Part shown: piece by piece, positions 41,687-50,927 of the stretch
Position numbering within the stretch: the stretch's first letter is position 1
Layout: each line of letters opens with the position of its first letter
NCBI GenBank assembly: GCA_051880375.1
Contig: JBJENV010000056.1
Coordinates: 1-57,933, forward strand
Reading direction: 5' to 3'
Source of the DNA: SIG299 sp051880375
Lineage (GTDB): Bacteria; Bacillota; Clostridia; Lachnospirales; Lachnospiraceae
DNA: 57,933 bases
Program-made: the position numbers and the translations under genes
Notes under the pieces: model-generated
What the model saw: the letters and a program-made list of their open reading frames with translations, nothing else
Told to the model about the DNA's origin: nothing
Databases searched by the model: none

Positions 41687-44600
41687 TTATCTGGTGGAAT
41701 AGTCTATAAAGCTGATGTTTAAGTCGACCTCACCTGAGACACCGTCAATCCGTCCGCTTTCTGTATACTGCCACATCGTAAACTGGTACGGGAAGTACAG
41801 TTCGTTTCCGTAATAAGCATACCAGAAGTCATATCCCTGCAGTTCCTCCATGTTCAGATTCAGAATGCTCCAGTTGGTTCCTGCATAAATCACCGGTGTA
41901 TACCCAGCCGCCAGAATGGTATCACAGAATGCCTTTGCACATTCGGTTCTTACCGAATTCGGCAGCTTGTTGGCACGCGCATCCGTCGCCTGCTCCGTAT
42001 CAAATACGACCGGGAATGTAATATCATACCCCTGCAGATTTTCAATCACAATATTTGCCTCTTCGATGGCTTCTTCCACGGTTATCGCCTGTGTAAAATA
42101 GTAAACACCGACCTGAAGCCCCGCAGCTAACGCGCCTTCGATATTCTGCTTATAATATGGGTCAATGGCACAGTTGCCCGCCTCTGCCGTTCCTCGATAT
42201 CCAAGTCGGATAATCGCATAATCCACACCTGCAGCCTTTACCTTTTTCCAGTTGATGTCTCCCTGCCACTTGGAAACATCAATACCGGTCAGTGTTACCT
42301 TACTTCCGTTTTCATAGTAAGCAAGCGTTCCGTTTTCCTCTCTTACAAAGTTCTCCATAGTATATTCATGAAGCGCCATGTCTGCACGCACCGGCACAAG
42401 CAGACGTTCTCCGTTGTCACCGGTCACCGGAATCCGTGCCGTAAAAAGCTTATCTTCTGCAACCGGCACCGCAATTCCCATCGAATCGATATCACAGAAA
42501 TCGTCCTCTGCAAACAGATAGAATGACGGAGACGACAGCTGAAACATATCTCTTTGAGAATATGTAATCTTGCCGCGGATACGCCCGACAAAATTTCCTT
42601 CGCCAAGCGATACATAGCAGGTCATTGTAATATTTTCTTCTCCTACCACATAGGAAAGATGAGCGTCATGAACCATTGCATAGTTTTCTTCTGCCTGTTC
42701 CTCGTTCACATACGGAAGCGATACATAGTAGGTTCTTTCTCCGGATACAAGTTTCGCAATCAGCGCATGACCGGCATCTAAGAAGGAATCCAGTGTCACT
42801 AACGACTCTAACGTTTTATCCGGAGAAATAAAATAATACTCCTCCAGCGAAATTCCTGCTACGATGTGCAGATAATTGGAAACCGCTTCTTTACTTTCAT
42901 AGAAGGAAAAGACAAGCTGTTCTCTGCCGTTTTTGCAGTAATCACCGATATCCGGGCAAAGTTCTTCCAGTCTGCCGTTCTCCATGCAATATGGCCACTC
43001 AAAGGTTTGTGTCCGTGTTCCGTTTGATACAATCACCTCATATGCAGGCTCCTCGGTATTTGCCATATAGTCATTCTTGTAGGAAATCCGGTATGTTCCA
43101 TTATCAAACGTCAGATATTCCCTGCCGTTAATTGTCTCCGCCAGCGGTCGGAAATCCTTTAGTGCAGAAGTATCACAGGAAGCAACCGCATACGCGAGAT
43201 TATCCACCTGCTTCCTTGCTTCCGGTGCCGGGGATGCTGTCGGCTGTATCGTCGGAATGCTTTCGGTATTTTCTCCGTTTTCTGTCACAGAAGTACCGTT
43301 CTGCTGTGTCTGCGCCGTCCACACACGAATCGTTTCTACGACTTTATCCTTAAACGATTCTGATAATGCCATTGCCGCACAGAATACAGTTGCAATCAAC
43401 AGAACGATAACCAATACCACCAAACCTCCTCTGCCGCTGCCTCTCTCCTTTTTTTCTTTTTCACGGTTCAGGTTCTTTCCTTCCAAATCTTCCTTCTGTG
43501 GCTTCCCCATACTGCTCGTTTCCTCTACCACCTCGATGGCTGCCTCCTTCACAATCCGTTCTGTCACTGTATGATTTACTTCTACCTTAGGAATCAGTTC
43601 CCAATAGATGCCGTAACGCTCCTCATAGCGCGCATAGTGCGGCGTAAATACGAGACGTTTATCCTCATCTGTGCCATGCAGCATAAATTCCAGCTTGTTT
43701 CCGTTTCTGGTGAGGACCATTTCCGGATGCTCCTTCCATTCAGCAACCGAACCGCTCTGAATCTCCAGATAATCCTTGATTTTGATTTCCTTTGTCGGCA
43801 CCGTCACATTCACACCGGTGCACGAGGTTGTCATATCTTCCGCTCCGAGTCCCGCAGAAAGTACCAGATGTCCATACGTAAACGCTACGACATTTGGATT
43901 GTCCGGTAACGGGTGGATACATACCGTTGGTGAAAACGTAAGCTGGAACTCCGTCTTCCCCTTTTCTACAGTTACATAGAGGAATCCCTCCGTTCCCGAT
44001 GCCCGAATCATTCTTCCGTTCTTTGCCACAGCCACCGGTCTTTTGTTCCATTCCGGAATACGGAATGCAAGCCTTGTTTCTCCTTCCGACTCCTTTCGGA
44101 CGGTGATATTTACCGTCGGCTTTTCCGGAAGCGATGCCTCGACCGTCAACGTCAGTCCCTGCAGTTCATCCTTTAAGGTGGAAGAAATGTACATGGCAAT
44201 ATAAAGGATATCATCCTTTTTATAATAAATACTGTCGTTCAGTTTTGTGAAATTTTCCATGCCCGTTCCGGTGCAGCACCAGAAGTTGTCAAACGGGTGG
44301 CTGAACACCTTAAAGTACCCCGTCGCCATCGGTTGAAAATACATGGACATACCGGTTTCCGGATTCTGCGAAGAAACAATGGCATTCCAATAGGTTCCCT
44401 CATAAAAATCAAGATACTTTTTGTCTCCGGTCACCTGAAACAGTCCTCTGGCAAGCTTCAGCATGTTGTATGTATTGCAGGTTTCGCAGTTGCAGTTTGT
44501 CCTCGCTCCGGCAAGCAGCTTCGGCTCTCCGAAATGTTCCCACTCACTGTTGCCTCCCGTTACATACGTGTGATTCTCCACAACAATATCAAAAAAGCTT

Positions 44601-45373
44601 TCTGCTGCCTCCAGATAGAAGTTTTGGTCCTCACCGACCACAAGATAACGGTTTAAGGCACCAAGAAACTTCGGAATTGTTGTATTGGCATGCTTTCCTG
44701 CAAGAATATCCTTTCCGTCGTGAATTTCCTGGAACAGCGGAAGTTCGTCAAATTTTTCCGCTGCCAGCATAAATTCAATTTTTCCTGTTTCTTTATACAA
44801 TTCATACAGGCAGTCGTTCATACCGCCGTACTCGGTCGCAAGTACCGTAGCCTTCATTGCCTCGTCCCAACGGTTGACGCGCTCTGCCACCCAGGTGCCA
44901 AGGCGCACCGCAATCGTAAGCGCCGTCGGGATAGCCGCCAGCTGATACACACGAATCAGACCGGAAAGTATCTTATGCATCGTATACCAAGGCACCCATG
45001 CCTGTTTTCCCTGCTCCAGATTGTCAAACAAAGCTTCCTGAAATGCCGACAAATAACCGGATTCCGCCTGACAGCCCGAAAGCTCTGTAAGCAGATATAT
45101 CAGCTTATCGTAAAACTCTTTCTGTCCTGACTGTACATATGCCTGTGCCAATGCCGTCATATAATGCCCCATGGTATGTCCCGCGATGTCCGCATCCTCC
45201 CAGCCGCCCGGATAGCGTTCTGCTTTCGCCTGTTTTCCGGCGATTTCATAAAAGCCCGCAAGCAGACGGTCTGCATCCAGCTTTAAGAGATATTCCCGCT
45301 CCAGTCGGAACGCATTTTGTAAATACGGTTCCGTCACTTCCACTTCATTCAGTGCAAAATCCCGAATCATCAT
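41687..45373 (-). CDS. Fusion of GH127 beta-L-arabinofuranosidase and membrane-anchored GH25 lysozyme
   Basis: One uninterrupted 1228-residue frame holding two enzymes. Residues 1 to about 605 are a GH127 (DUF1680) domain: DADRLLAGFYE and GGWEDADIAGHTMGHYM near the start, and the zinc/catalytic set E297 and C299 (NCNCETCN) with C366-C367 (WCCTGTG). A charged linker leads to one membrane helix (about 649-671), then a Pro/Thr stretch and an unknown domain (about 700-1020). Residues about 1030-1225 are a GH25 muramidase: D1032 in GIDVSKWQGD, D1125 and E1127 in VVFDTEQ. GH127 would be cytoplasmic and GH25 outside. An internal ATG at 43510 (residue 622, AGAGG 11 bases upstream) could start a separate lysozyme. 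Two genes fused by loss of a stop, or a base error, are possible. Confidence 0.85.
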   Translation of the reverse strand: MMIRDFALNEVEVTEPYLQNAFRLEREYLLKLDADRLLAGFYEIAGKQAKAERYPGGWEDADIAGHTMGHYMTALAQAYVQSGQKEFYDKLIYLLTELSGCQAESGYLSAFQEALFDNLEQGKQAWVPWYTMHKILSGLIRVYQLAAIPTALTIAVRLGTWVAERVNRWDEAMKATVLATEYGGMNDCLYELYKETGKIEFMLAAEKFDELPLFQEIHDGKDILAGKHANTTIPKFLGALNRYLVVGEDQNFYLEAAESFFDIVVENHTYVTGGNSEWEHFGEPKLLAGARTNCNCETCNTYNMLKLARGLFQVTGDKKYLDFYEGTYWNAIVSSQNPETGMSMYFQPMATGYFKVFSHPFDNFWCCTGTGMENFTKLNDSIYYKKDDILYIAMYISSTLKDELQGLTLTVEASLPEKPTVNITVRKESEGETRLAFRIPEWNKRPVAVAKNGRMIRASGTEGFLYVTVEKGKTEFQLTFSPTVCIHPLPDNPNVVAFTYGHLVLSAGLGAEDMTTSCTGVNVTVPTKEIKIKDYLEIQSGSVAEWKEHPEMVLTRNGNKLEFMLHGTDEDKRLVFTPHYARYEERYGIYWELIPKVEVNHTVTERIVKEAAIEVVEETSSMGKPQKEDLEGKNLNREKEKKERGSGRGGLVVLVIVLLIATVFCAAMALSESFKDKVVETIRVWTAQTQQNGTSVTENGENTESIPTIQPTASPAPEARKQVDNLAYAVASCDTSALKDFRPLAETINGREYLTFDNGTYRISYKNDYMANTEEPAYEVIVSNGTRTQTFEWPYCMENGRLEELCPDIGDYCKNGREQLVFSFYESKEAVSNYLHIVAGISLEEYYFISPDKTLESLVTLDSFLDAGHALIAKLVSGERTYYVSLPYVNEEQAEENYAMVHDAHLSYVVGEENITMTCYVSLGEGNFVGRIRGKITYSQRDMFQLSSPSFYLFAEDDFCDIDSMGIAVPVAEDKLFTARIPVTGDNGERLLVPVRADMALHEYTMENFVREENGTLAYYENGSKVTLTGIDVSKWQGDINWKKVKAAGVDYAIIRLGYRGTAEAGNCAIDPYYKQNIEGALAAGLQVGVYYFTQAITVEEAIEEANIVIENLQGYDITFPVVFDTEQATDARANKLPNSVRTECAKAFCDTILAAGYTPVIYAGTNWSILNLNMEELQGYDFWYAYYGNELYFPYQFTMWQYTESGRIDGVSGEVDLNISFIDYSTR

Positions 45374-45399
45374 TGTCTAAATCCCTCCTTTGGTATGGT

Positions 45400-48300
45400 T
45401 TAAAAGCAGATTGTACTACCGTGTATCCCCTTTTCCAGTTGAATTTTTTTCTCAATACATTCCTTTAATTCTTCCACATGTGAAATAATGCCGACAATTC
45501 TGTGGTCGGTGGCAAGCGTTTTTAGCAGAGCGACCGCCTGCTCCAGAGAATCCTTATCAAGGCTTCCGAAGCCCTCGTCGATAAACATTGTTTCCACAAT
45601 CACGCCTCCGGCATAGCTTTGAATCACATCGGAAAGTCCCAGGGCTAATGACAGTGCCGCCTTAAACGACTCACCTCCCGAAAGAGATTTGACGCTTCTT
45701 GCCTTGCCGGTAAAATAATCCATAATTTCCAAATCAAGACCGGTTACGCTACGTTTATTGTCTGCTTCTTTTTTGCGAAGGAGCGCATAGCGTCCTCCGC
45801 TCATCTGCTTTAATCGGTGGTTTGCCTCGTAAATGACCTGCTCAAAATAAAATGCCTGCACATACTGTTCAAACGGCAGGCGGTCCTTGCCGGGAAGCTC
45901 ACCGTTTGCAACCGCACTCAGTGTAAAAATACTGCCGTATTCCTTTTGCAGCTGTTTTCTTATTCTTATCTGCTTTTCTGCCTGCACTCTGATTTTTTCG
46001 TTCGTTTCTATCCGGTTATAAAGCACCGAAATGCGTTCATTCCGCACGTTTTTTCTGGCTTTCAGGTCCTCTATCTGCTTTCTTACAAAGCCGGTATCTT
46101 TCCATTCGCTATGAGAAACTTCCTGCTGAAGAAATCGAATCCGCTCTCTGCGCTTCAAAAGCTCAGCCTCTCTTTTTGCCGTCTTTTCCTCCAGTTCCTC
46201 TATCTGCGCTTCATTAAGCACCGCCCTGTCATAATCCGCCTCGGTATCAAAGCCGGCACTTTTCAGCGCCGAAAGATAGGTTTCTCTTGCATTCTGTTCC
46301 TTCATGGCACGCGCGGTTTTCTGACCCAGCAGCTGTTCTAATACTGCTGCCTCGCTTTGTCTTTGGTTGTCCCATTCATAATAAGCTGTTTCAGCACTTG
46401 AAATTTCCTGCTTTTTCTGCTCATGCTCTGCCTGCAGTCCTGCAAGCCGTTTTTCTGCCTCTTCCTCATCTGCCACAGTAAGTTCAAGTGTCAGTTTCTT
46501 GATATCATTCTCGATTCCCTGAAGCTCCGAAGTGATACGAAGCAGCGTTCCCTGAAGCAGGTCCAGATTCCTGCGTTCGAGAGCAAGCTTTTCTTCCAGC
46601 TCCGGCACGCGGTCCTTTGCCCGCATGCATGTCTCCTGCTCCTTTAAGAGAGCTTCTATTTCCGCCAGCACATTTTGCAGGGCATCCTTTAATTTTGCCT
46701 CTTCCTGTTCATATCCCTCCATGGAATCAAAGCGCGGAGGCTCTGTATTGTCCCTCGGTCTTGAAAGATATTCAAGCAGCAGCAGCATCGTACTCTTTTC
46801 CATAGCCGCTTCCTTAGACAGCTCCGCTGTTTCTTTTCTAAATTCCTCAACTTCTGCCCGTCTTTGCTCCAGTTCTTCTCTGGTCGGGGCACCTGCCGTA
46901 TAAACTGCCGGCTCCGGATGTGTCAGGCTTCCGCAGACCGGACATGCTTCCCCTTCCTTTAAGTGGTCTGCAAGAACTCCTGCCTGCTCGCACAAATAAA
47001 TACGTTCGGCTTCCGACAATTCTGCCTCCAGACACTGCTGCCGCTCCAGTTTTTCCGTCAGAAGTCCGGTCAGGCGTTCATAGTTCTTTTTTGTCGTTTC
47101 ATATGATTTAAAACGCTCTTTCTGTTCTGTAAGCGCGGCACTCCACTGTTTGATTTCACGTTCCCTGCGTTCAAGTTCCGTCCCCTGCCGGTAGATTTCC
47201 GCCAGTCGCTCTACTGCATGTCTGCAGCTTCCGCATTCGTCCTCCAGTTCCTGTATTCTCTGCTTTTTTTCCTCAAAGCGCCTGTTTTCTTCTTCATACT
47301 CCGCAAGCTTTTCTTCTCTCTGCCTGCAAAGCTGTGTCCGCAGCCCGGCATTCTTTACTTCGTTTTTCGCCTGCTCCATGCGTACTAAAAGTTCTTCTAA
47401 GCCTGCCTTATCTGCCTGCGCCTTGTGATAGTGCAGTATGATATCCTCTTCCTGCGTCTTTAGCTGTGCCAGTTGCTTCTCTCTGCTCTCTATCATGGCA
47501 AACAGCTCTTCCCGCTCCCGTTTGGCGGTAGAGTAAGCCTCTTTCTGCGGTCTGACTGCAGAAACCGCTTTTTTGGCAAAAAACAGTCTGCGTTTGTCTT
47601 CCTCGTTTTCTGCTTCCTCTAAGGATGTATTTTCCTGTTGCAGAAGAAGAAGTTCCAGTTCGTCCTTCTTTTTCTGAAGTTCCGAAAGCTTTGCCTCCAT
47701 GACCTGATACCCTGACAGTTCTTCCTCCAGAGACTTCACCTCACTCTGACAGGAAGCATACTCCTTCCGGTCCTCCGCTACTATATCAGCAAGCAGTTCC
47801 TGGAACTCTCCAGCCTTATGAATATCAGGCTGCTCCTTCCAGGAATCTATCCTGCTTCGTGGTTGCTCCTGTTCAGGGCATTCTATGCCCATATAGTACT
47901 GAACAATGACATTGTCCGTATCCTCACAGACGCGTTTCAGTTTTAACATGCGCTCTTTTAGTGTCTTTCCGATTCTGCCAAGCTCTCCGGTATGGAAAAT
48001 TTTACGGAAGATTTCTCCGCGTTCCTTACTTTCTACCGTCAAAAGCTTTGTAAACTCGCCCTGAGCAATCATGGACAGCTGCTTAAACTGTCTCCAGTCC
48101 ACCGAAAGCAGTTCTTCCACCTTATCGGTTACATTCTGGTAGCCGGTTACGACAATTCCGTCAGGAAACGTAAACACTGCATCCGCCTTGCTTTCCGTAA
48201 AGCCCTCTCCGCGCTGTTTAGGACGACGGTATGCCGGTTTTCTCTCGATACTATAGCTCTTTCCGCCATGCGTAAACCGAAAGATGACATAGGTCGGCAC

Positions 48301-48522
48301 ATCATCCGCGGCAAAATCCGAGCGTAAGGAATCCGTCGGACGGTTTTCACCGCTCGCATTTCCGAACAACGCAAACGAAATTGCATCAAAAATCGTTGTT
48401 TTTCCGGCTCCGGTTGCCCCGTGAATCAGAAAAACTCCCTCCGATACGATATCCTCAAACGGTATTTCCACCTTTCCCGCAAACGGTCCAAATGCACTTA
48501 GTTCCAAATAAGTCGGTCTCAT
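45400..48522 (-). CDS. sbcC: Exonuclease subunit SbcC
   Basis: A 1040-residue SMC-like ATPase. Walker A HGATGAGKTT near the N-terminus, very long coiled coils on either side of the zinc hook CPVCG (C527, C530), and the C-terminal signature SLSGGESFKAALSLALG with Walker B VETMFIDEGFGSLD. With SbcD it cleaves hairpins and protein-blocked DNA ends. Its ATG overlaps the sbcD stop by four bases (ATGA). It is followed after only 26 bases by the GH127-GH25 gene. Confidence 0.96.
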   Translation of the reverse strand: MRPTYLELSAFGPFAGKVEIPFEDIVSEGVFLIHGATGAGKTTIFDAISFALFGNASGENRPTDSLRSDFAADDVPTYVIFRFTHGGKSYSIERKPAYRRPKQRGEGFTESKADAVFTFPDGIVVTGYQNVTDKVEELLSVDWRQFKQLSMIAQGEFTKLLTVESKERGEIFRKIFHTGELGRIGKTLKERMLKLKRVCEDTDNVIVQYYMGIECPEQEQPRSRIDSWKEQPDIHKAGEFQELLADIVAEDRKEYASCQSEVKSLEEELSGYQVMEAKLSELQKKKDELELLLLQQENTSLEEAENEEDKRRLFFAKKAVSAVRPQKEAYSTAKREREELFAMIESREKQLAQLKTQEEDIILHYHKAQADKAGLEELLVRMEQAKNEVKNAGLRTQLCRQREEKLAEYEEENRRFEEKKQRIQELEDECGSCRHAVERLAEIYRQGTELERREREIKQWSAALTEQKERFKSYETTKKNYERLTGLLTEKLERQQCLEAELSEAERIYLCEQAGVLADHLKEGEACPVCGSLTHPEPAVYTAGAPTREELEQRRAEVEEFRKETAELSKEAAMEKSTMLLLLEYLSRPRDNTEPPRFDSMEGYEQEEAKLKDALQNVLAEIEALLKEQETCMRAKDRVPELEEKLALERRNLDLLQGTLLRITSELQGIENDIKKLTLELTVADEEEAEKRLAGLQAEHEQKKQEISSAETAYYEWDNQRQSEAAVLEQLLGQKTARAMKEQNARETYLSALKSAGFDTEADYDRAVLNEAQIEELEEKTAKREAELLKRRERIRFLQQEVSHSEWKDTGFVRKQIEDLKARKNVRNERISVLYNRIETNEKIRVQAEKQIRIRKQLQKEYGSIFTLSAVANGELPGKDRLPFEQYVQAFYFEQVIYEANHRLKQMSGGRYALLRKKEADNKRSVTGLDLEIMDYFTGKARSVKSLSGGESFKAALSLALGLSDVIQSYAGGVIVETMFIDEGFGSLDKDSLEQAVALLKTLATDHRIVGIISHVEELKECIEKKIQLEKGIHGSTICF

Positions 48523-49709
48523 TCCTCTTCTCCATTCTCCAAGATGTCACGCATCGTAAATTCCTGCATCGGTGTCATCGGGCTGCCTGTCTGCTGCTCA
48601 AAAAACTCTCGGAACAGCTCATATGTTCCTTTTTCACGCACCGTTTCCGACATAACCGCACCGGCTCCTGCCGCACGCGTACGCCTGTTATCAAAATCCA
48701 GCTGCATCAGATTCGGATAGACCGCGCGCAGCTTTCCAAGTACATCATAGATTTCTTCTTCATCCGTTAGTGTCACATGAATATAATCTTCGGTGTCCGC
48801 CTGCGTAAAAATTTCGGGATTGGTCAGCTGTGCCAGTGTGCCCTTAATTTCCCGCATATCATGAATCGGCGTAAAGGCAAGCTTCTCTATCTGAATATTT
48901 CCCTTTTCTAAAAGCGTCACGAGCGTTGCCGACTTTTCCTGTCTTGCCTCGGAAAAGGAATACTTGACCGGAGAACCTGCATAACGCACAGTATCCCTGC
49001 CGACATGCTGCGCTCCGTGCAGATGTCCGAGCGCCACATAATCAAATGCATCAAACACATGATAGTCCACCGCATCAACACCTCCGACCGAAACGGTCTC
49101 CGAATCGGTTCTTAAAGGCTCCTCACCGATGCCGGTCACAAACTGATGCGCTATGAGAACATTTCGTATTTCTTTATTAAGCGGCAGCCCGGTAAGTGCT
49201 ATCCTGACTGCATCCGTATAGCTTTCCGGACGATTTCTGCTTTCGGATACCTCCGTACTCTGTGTCGGTTGAGCCGAAGCCTCCTGTGGCAAGCTTCTTA
49301 TCATCTGCGGCTTTATAAACGGGAGCAAATAAACATCCACCTCACCGAATTCATCCGTAAAGGTCACACGGACCGGTTCCTCCTCATACGCTCCTGCCAT
49401 ATAAAGTCCTGCATGCTCAAACAGGCTTTTCCCAAAGGAAAGCCGTTCCGGCGAATCGTGATTTCCGCTGATGACACAGACCGGTATTTTCCTCCTTGCG
49501 AGTGCCGTAAGGAACGAATCAAACAGCCGCACGCCCTCTACCGACGGTATCGCCTTATCGTACACGTCGCCGGCAATCAGAACCGCCGTTACCTGATGTT
49601 CCACCGCCATGCGGAGTGCCTGCGAAAGCACCTGCTTTTGTTCCTCCAACATGGAAAACTCATTGACCCGCTTCCCGATATGTAAATCTGCAAGATGTAA
49701 TAGCTTCAT
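48519..49709 (-). CDS. sbcD: Exonuclease subunit SbcD
   Basis: A 396-residue Mre11-type nuclease. Metal-ligand motifs in order: ADLHIGK, AGDVYD, SGNHDSPERL, IAHQFV and LGHLHGAQ. A C-terminal capping domain follows. It supplies the nuclease site of the SbcCD complex. The ATG at 49709 starts the canonical MKLLHLADLHIGK; the upstream in-frame start at 49763 would run through the terminator at 49729-49778 and is rejected. The ribosome site (AAAGG) is distant, so translation may be modest. A promoter at 49779-49807 overlaps the preceding terminator. Confidence 0.95.
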   Translation of the reverse strand: MKLLHLADLHIGKRVNEFSMLEEQKQVLSQALRMAVEHQVTAVLIAGDVYDKAIPSVEGVRLFDSFLTALARRKIPVCVISGNHDSPERLSFGKSLFEHAGLYMAGAYEEEPVRVTFTDEFGEVDVYLLPFIKPQMIRSLPQEASAQPTQSTEVSESRNRPESYTDAVRIALTGLPLNKEIRNVLIAHQFVTGIGEEPLRTDSETVSVGGVDAVDYHVFDAFDYVALGHLHGAQHVGRDTVRYAGSPVKYSFSEARQEKSATLVTLLEKGNIQIEKLAFTPIHDMREIKGTLAQLTNPEIFTQADTEDYIHVTLTDEEEIYDVLGKLRAVYPNLMQLDFDNRRTRAAGAGAVMSETVREKGTYELFREFFEQQTGSPMTPMQEFTMRDILENGEEE

Positions 49710-49728
49710 GGTTAACTTTAAGCCTTTC

Positions 49729-49778
49729 AAAAAAAGAGTATAGAGCGGCATGTCTTTTACCATACTTCTCTATACTCT
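49729..49778 (-). terminator. Terminator after the Rpn-type nuclease gene
   Basis: On the minus strand AGAGTATAGAG (49778-49768) and CTCTATACTCT (49745-49735) are perfect 11-bp arms, followed by six or seven U (49734-49728). It ends only about 18 bases before the sbcD ATG. Confidence 0.8.
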
Positions 49779-49807
49779 ACTATATACTAAAATTCGACAG
49801 GGAACAA
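49779..49807 (-). promoter_or_regulatory. sbcDC promoter abutting the upstream terminator
   Basis: On the minus strand TTGTTC (49807-49802), a 17-base spacer and TATAGT (49784-49779). The start, near 49772, lies in the first arm of the terminator, so its transcripts cannot form the full stem. Confidence 0.6.
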
Positions 49808-49818
49808 GCAAAAGATTC

Positions 49819-50724
49819 TTACAATTCTTTGTTTTTGCTTATACATTCCTCGTAACGCTGTTTTGCTTCTTCTTCCGTTAATTCAAAGCGTCTCTGAAGC
49901 TTTTCCAGAATCCTTGCCTCCGATACGCCTTCCTCCAGATTATCCAGTATTAAAGCCTGTATTCCTTGTTGTATTCCTTGTTGTATTCCTTGTTGTATTC
50001 CTTGTTGTATTCCTTGTTGTAGCCCGATTTCCAGAATGTTCATCCTTACTGCCTCCCATTCTTCCGATTCCTTCACCTCCTGCACAATAGCATCCAGTTC
50101 CAGAATCCTCTTGTCCTTCACTAAAATGTTCGGATTTTTAATGTTCGTTTCCTTCATATATTGAAGAAGGCTGACCAACTCATCCGGTCCGTTTTTGCTT
50201 GTCATATTCAGAAAAATCTTTGTGGTTCCGTCCTCCAGATGCAATCCGGCAACCTCTTCACATTGTTCCGTAAAAGTATATTTTACAAAATCTTTTCCGA
50301 AAATATCGTCCTGCGTAATAAAGATAATAGCAGTAGACGGCAAATGACGATATTTTGTGTTCTTTCCGGCCTTTAGCAGGGGAGTGTCGATCAGTCCTTG
50401 ATAAAAGCGGGATCGTCTTGGCAGAAAATCCTGCTTTGAATCATTCTGCATTTCCATATTGAACTGGCGTTCATCTTCCGAAACTGCCCATGCATCCAGA
50501 CGGATAGCCCTTTTCCCACTTTTATTCAAAATGACCTGCTCTACCTTGACTTCTCGTAATTTGATATCCGGCTCTGCAAGAATAATACTTAGCGTATTTT
50601 CGTATGCCCTCTTGTTTTTCATAACAGAGAGGAAAAGCGCGAAGTCGCTCAGATTCATCTGATGCCCTTCTAATAACTTTCTTACATTCTCTCCTGTTTC
50701 GTTTCTTCTTTGGTTTTGCTCCAT
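49819..50724 (-). CDS. Rpn-type PD-(D/E)XK nuclease / transposase-like protein
   Basis: A 301-residue protein of the PDDEXK_2 (Rpn, YhgA-like) family. The nuclease core is visible as RLDAWAVSEDERQFNMEMQ: the Asp, then Glu-x-Gln of the PD-(D/E)XK site. Early motifs (ALFLSVMKNKR, LREVKVEQVIL) and RSRFYQGLID fit. Rpn proteins promote RecA-independent recombination, and some act in phage defence with phase-like variation. Residues about 237-256 are five QQGI units encoded by perfect 12-bp repeats, placed between the nuclease core and a charged C-terminal helix. The second ATG (50724) has GGAAGG 8 bases upstream and is preferred to 50730. It is flanked by its own leader promoter and terminator. 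Confidence 0.88.
   Translation of the reverse strand: MEQNQRRNETGENVRKLLEGHQMNLSDFALFLSVMKNKRAYENTLSIILAEPDIKLREVKVEQVILNKSGKRAIRLDAWAVSEDERQFNMEMQNDSKQDFLPRRSRFYQGLIDTPLLKAGKNTKYRHLPSTAIIFITQDDIFGKDFVKYTFTEQCEEVAGLHLEDGTTKIFLNMTSKNGPDELVSLLQYMKETNIKNPNILVKDKRILELDAIVQEVKESEEWEAVRMNILEIGLQQGIQQGIQQGIQQGIQQGIQALILDNLEEGVSEARILEKLQRRFELTEEEAKQRYEECISKNKEL
49959..50018. repeat. Five perfect 12-bp tandem repeats inside the Rpn gene
   Basis: The unit GTATTCCTTGTT is repeated five times without a mismatch. In the minus-strand protein it encodes repeated Gln-Gln-Gly-Ile. Because the unit is a multiple of three, copy-number change by slippage would alter linker length without a frameshift. Confidence 0.95.
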
Positions 50725-50823
50725 GTACATTACCTTCCTTTCGTGTTTCAGGGAAGGTACAGATTATACGGGTACCGTCTTTTTGTCCTCCCCACTATGT
50801 TGTTGTATTAAGCAAGGAGTTCT

Positions 50824-50884
50824 GCGGAAGATAGTCCGCTATGACAGGGCTTCGATACCCCGGCATACCTTTACATCAGTATGC
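50824..50884 (-). ncRNA. Candidate structured leader RNA upstream of the Rpn gene
   Basis: On the minus strand three hairpins follow closely: GCATAC/GTATGC (50884-50879 with 50868-50863), CGGGG/CCCTG (50862-50858 with 50849-50845) and GCGGA/TCCGC (50839-50835 with 50828-50824). It lies in a roughly 200-base untranslated leader behind a promoter at 50928-50956. I match it to no known riboswitch or sRNA; the rest of 50725-51000 shows no gene. Confidence 0.35.
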
Positions 50885-50927
50885 ACTAATAGAAATTTTA
50901 TCTTTTAGAAGTCATTGCTTTAACTAG

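Noticed and set aside
49146..49685. Plus-strand frame opposite sbcD
   Set aside because: Antisense shadow of a gene with every Mre11 motif intact.
48519..49763. Longer sbcD starting at 49763
   Set aside because: It would read through the terminator hairpin; the family start MKLLHLADLHIG is at 49709.
49959..50018. Short direct repeats considered as a CRISPR array
   Set aside because: Units of 12 bp are contiguous without spacers and are in frame within a gene.
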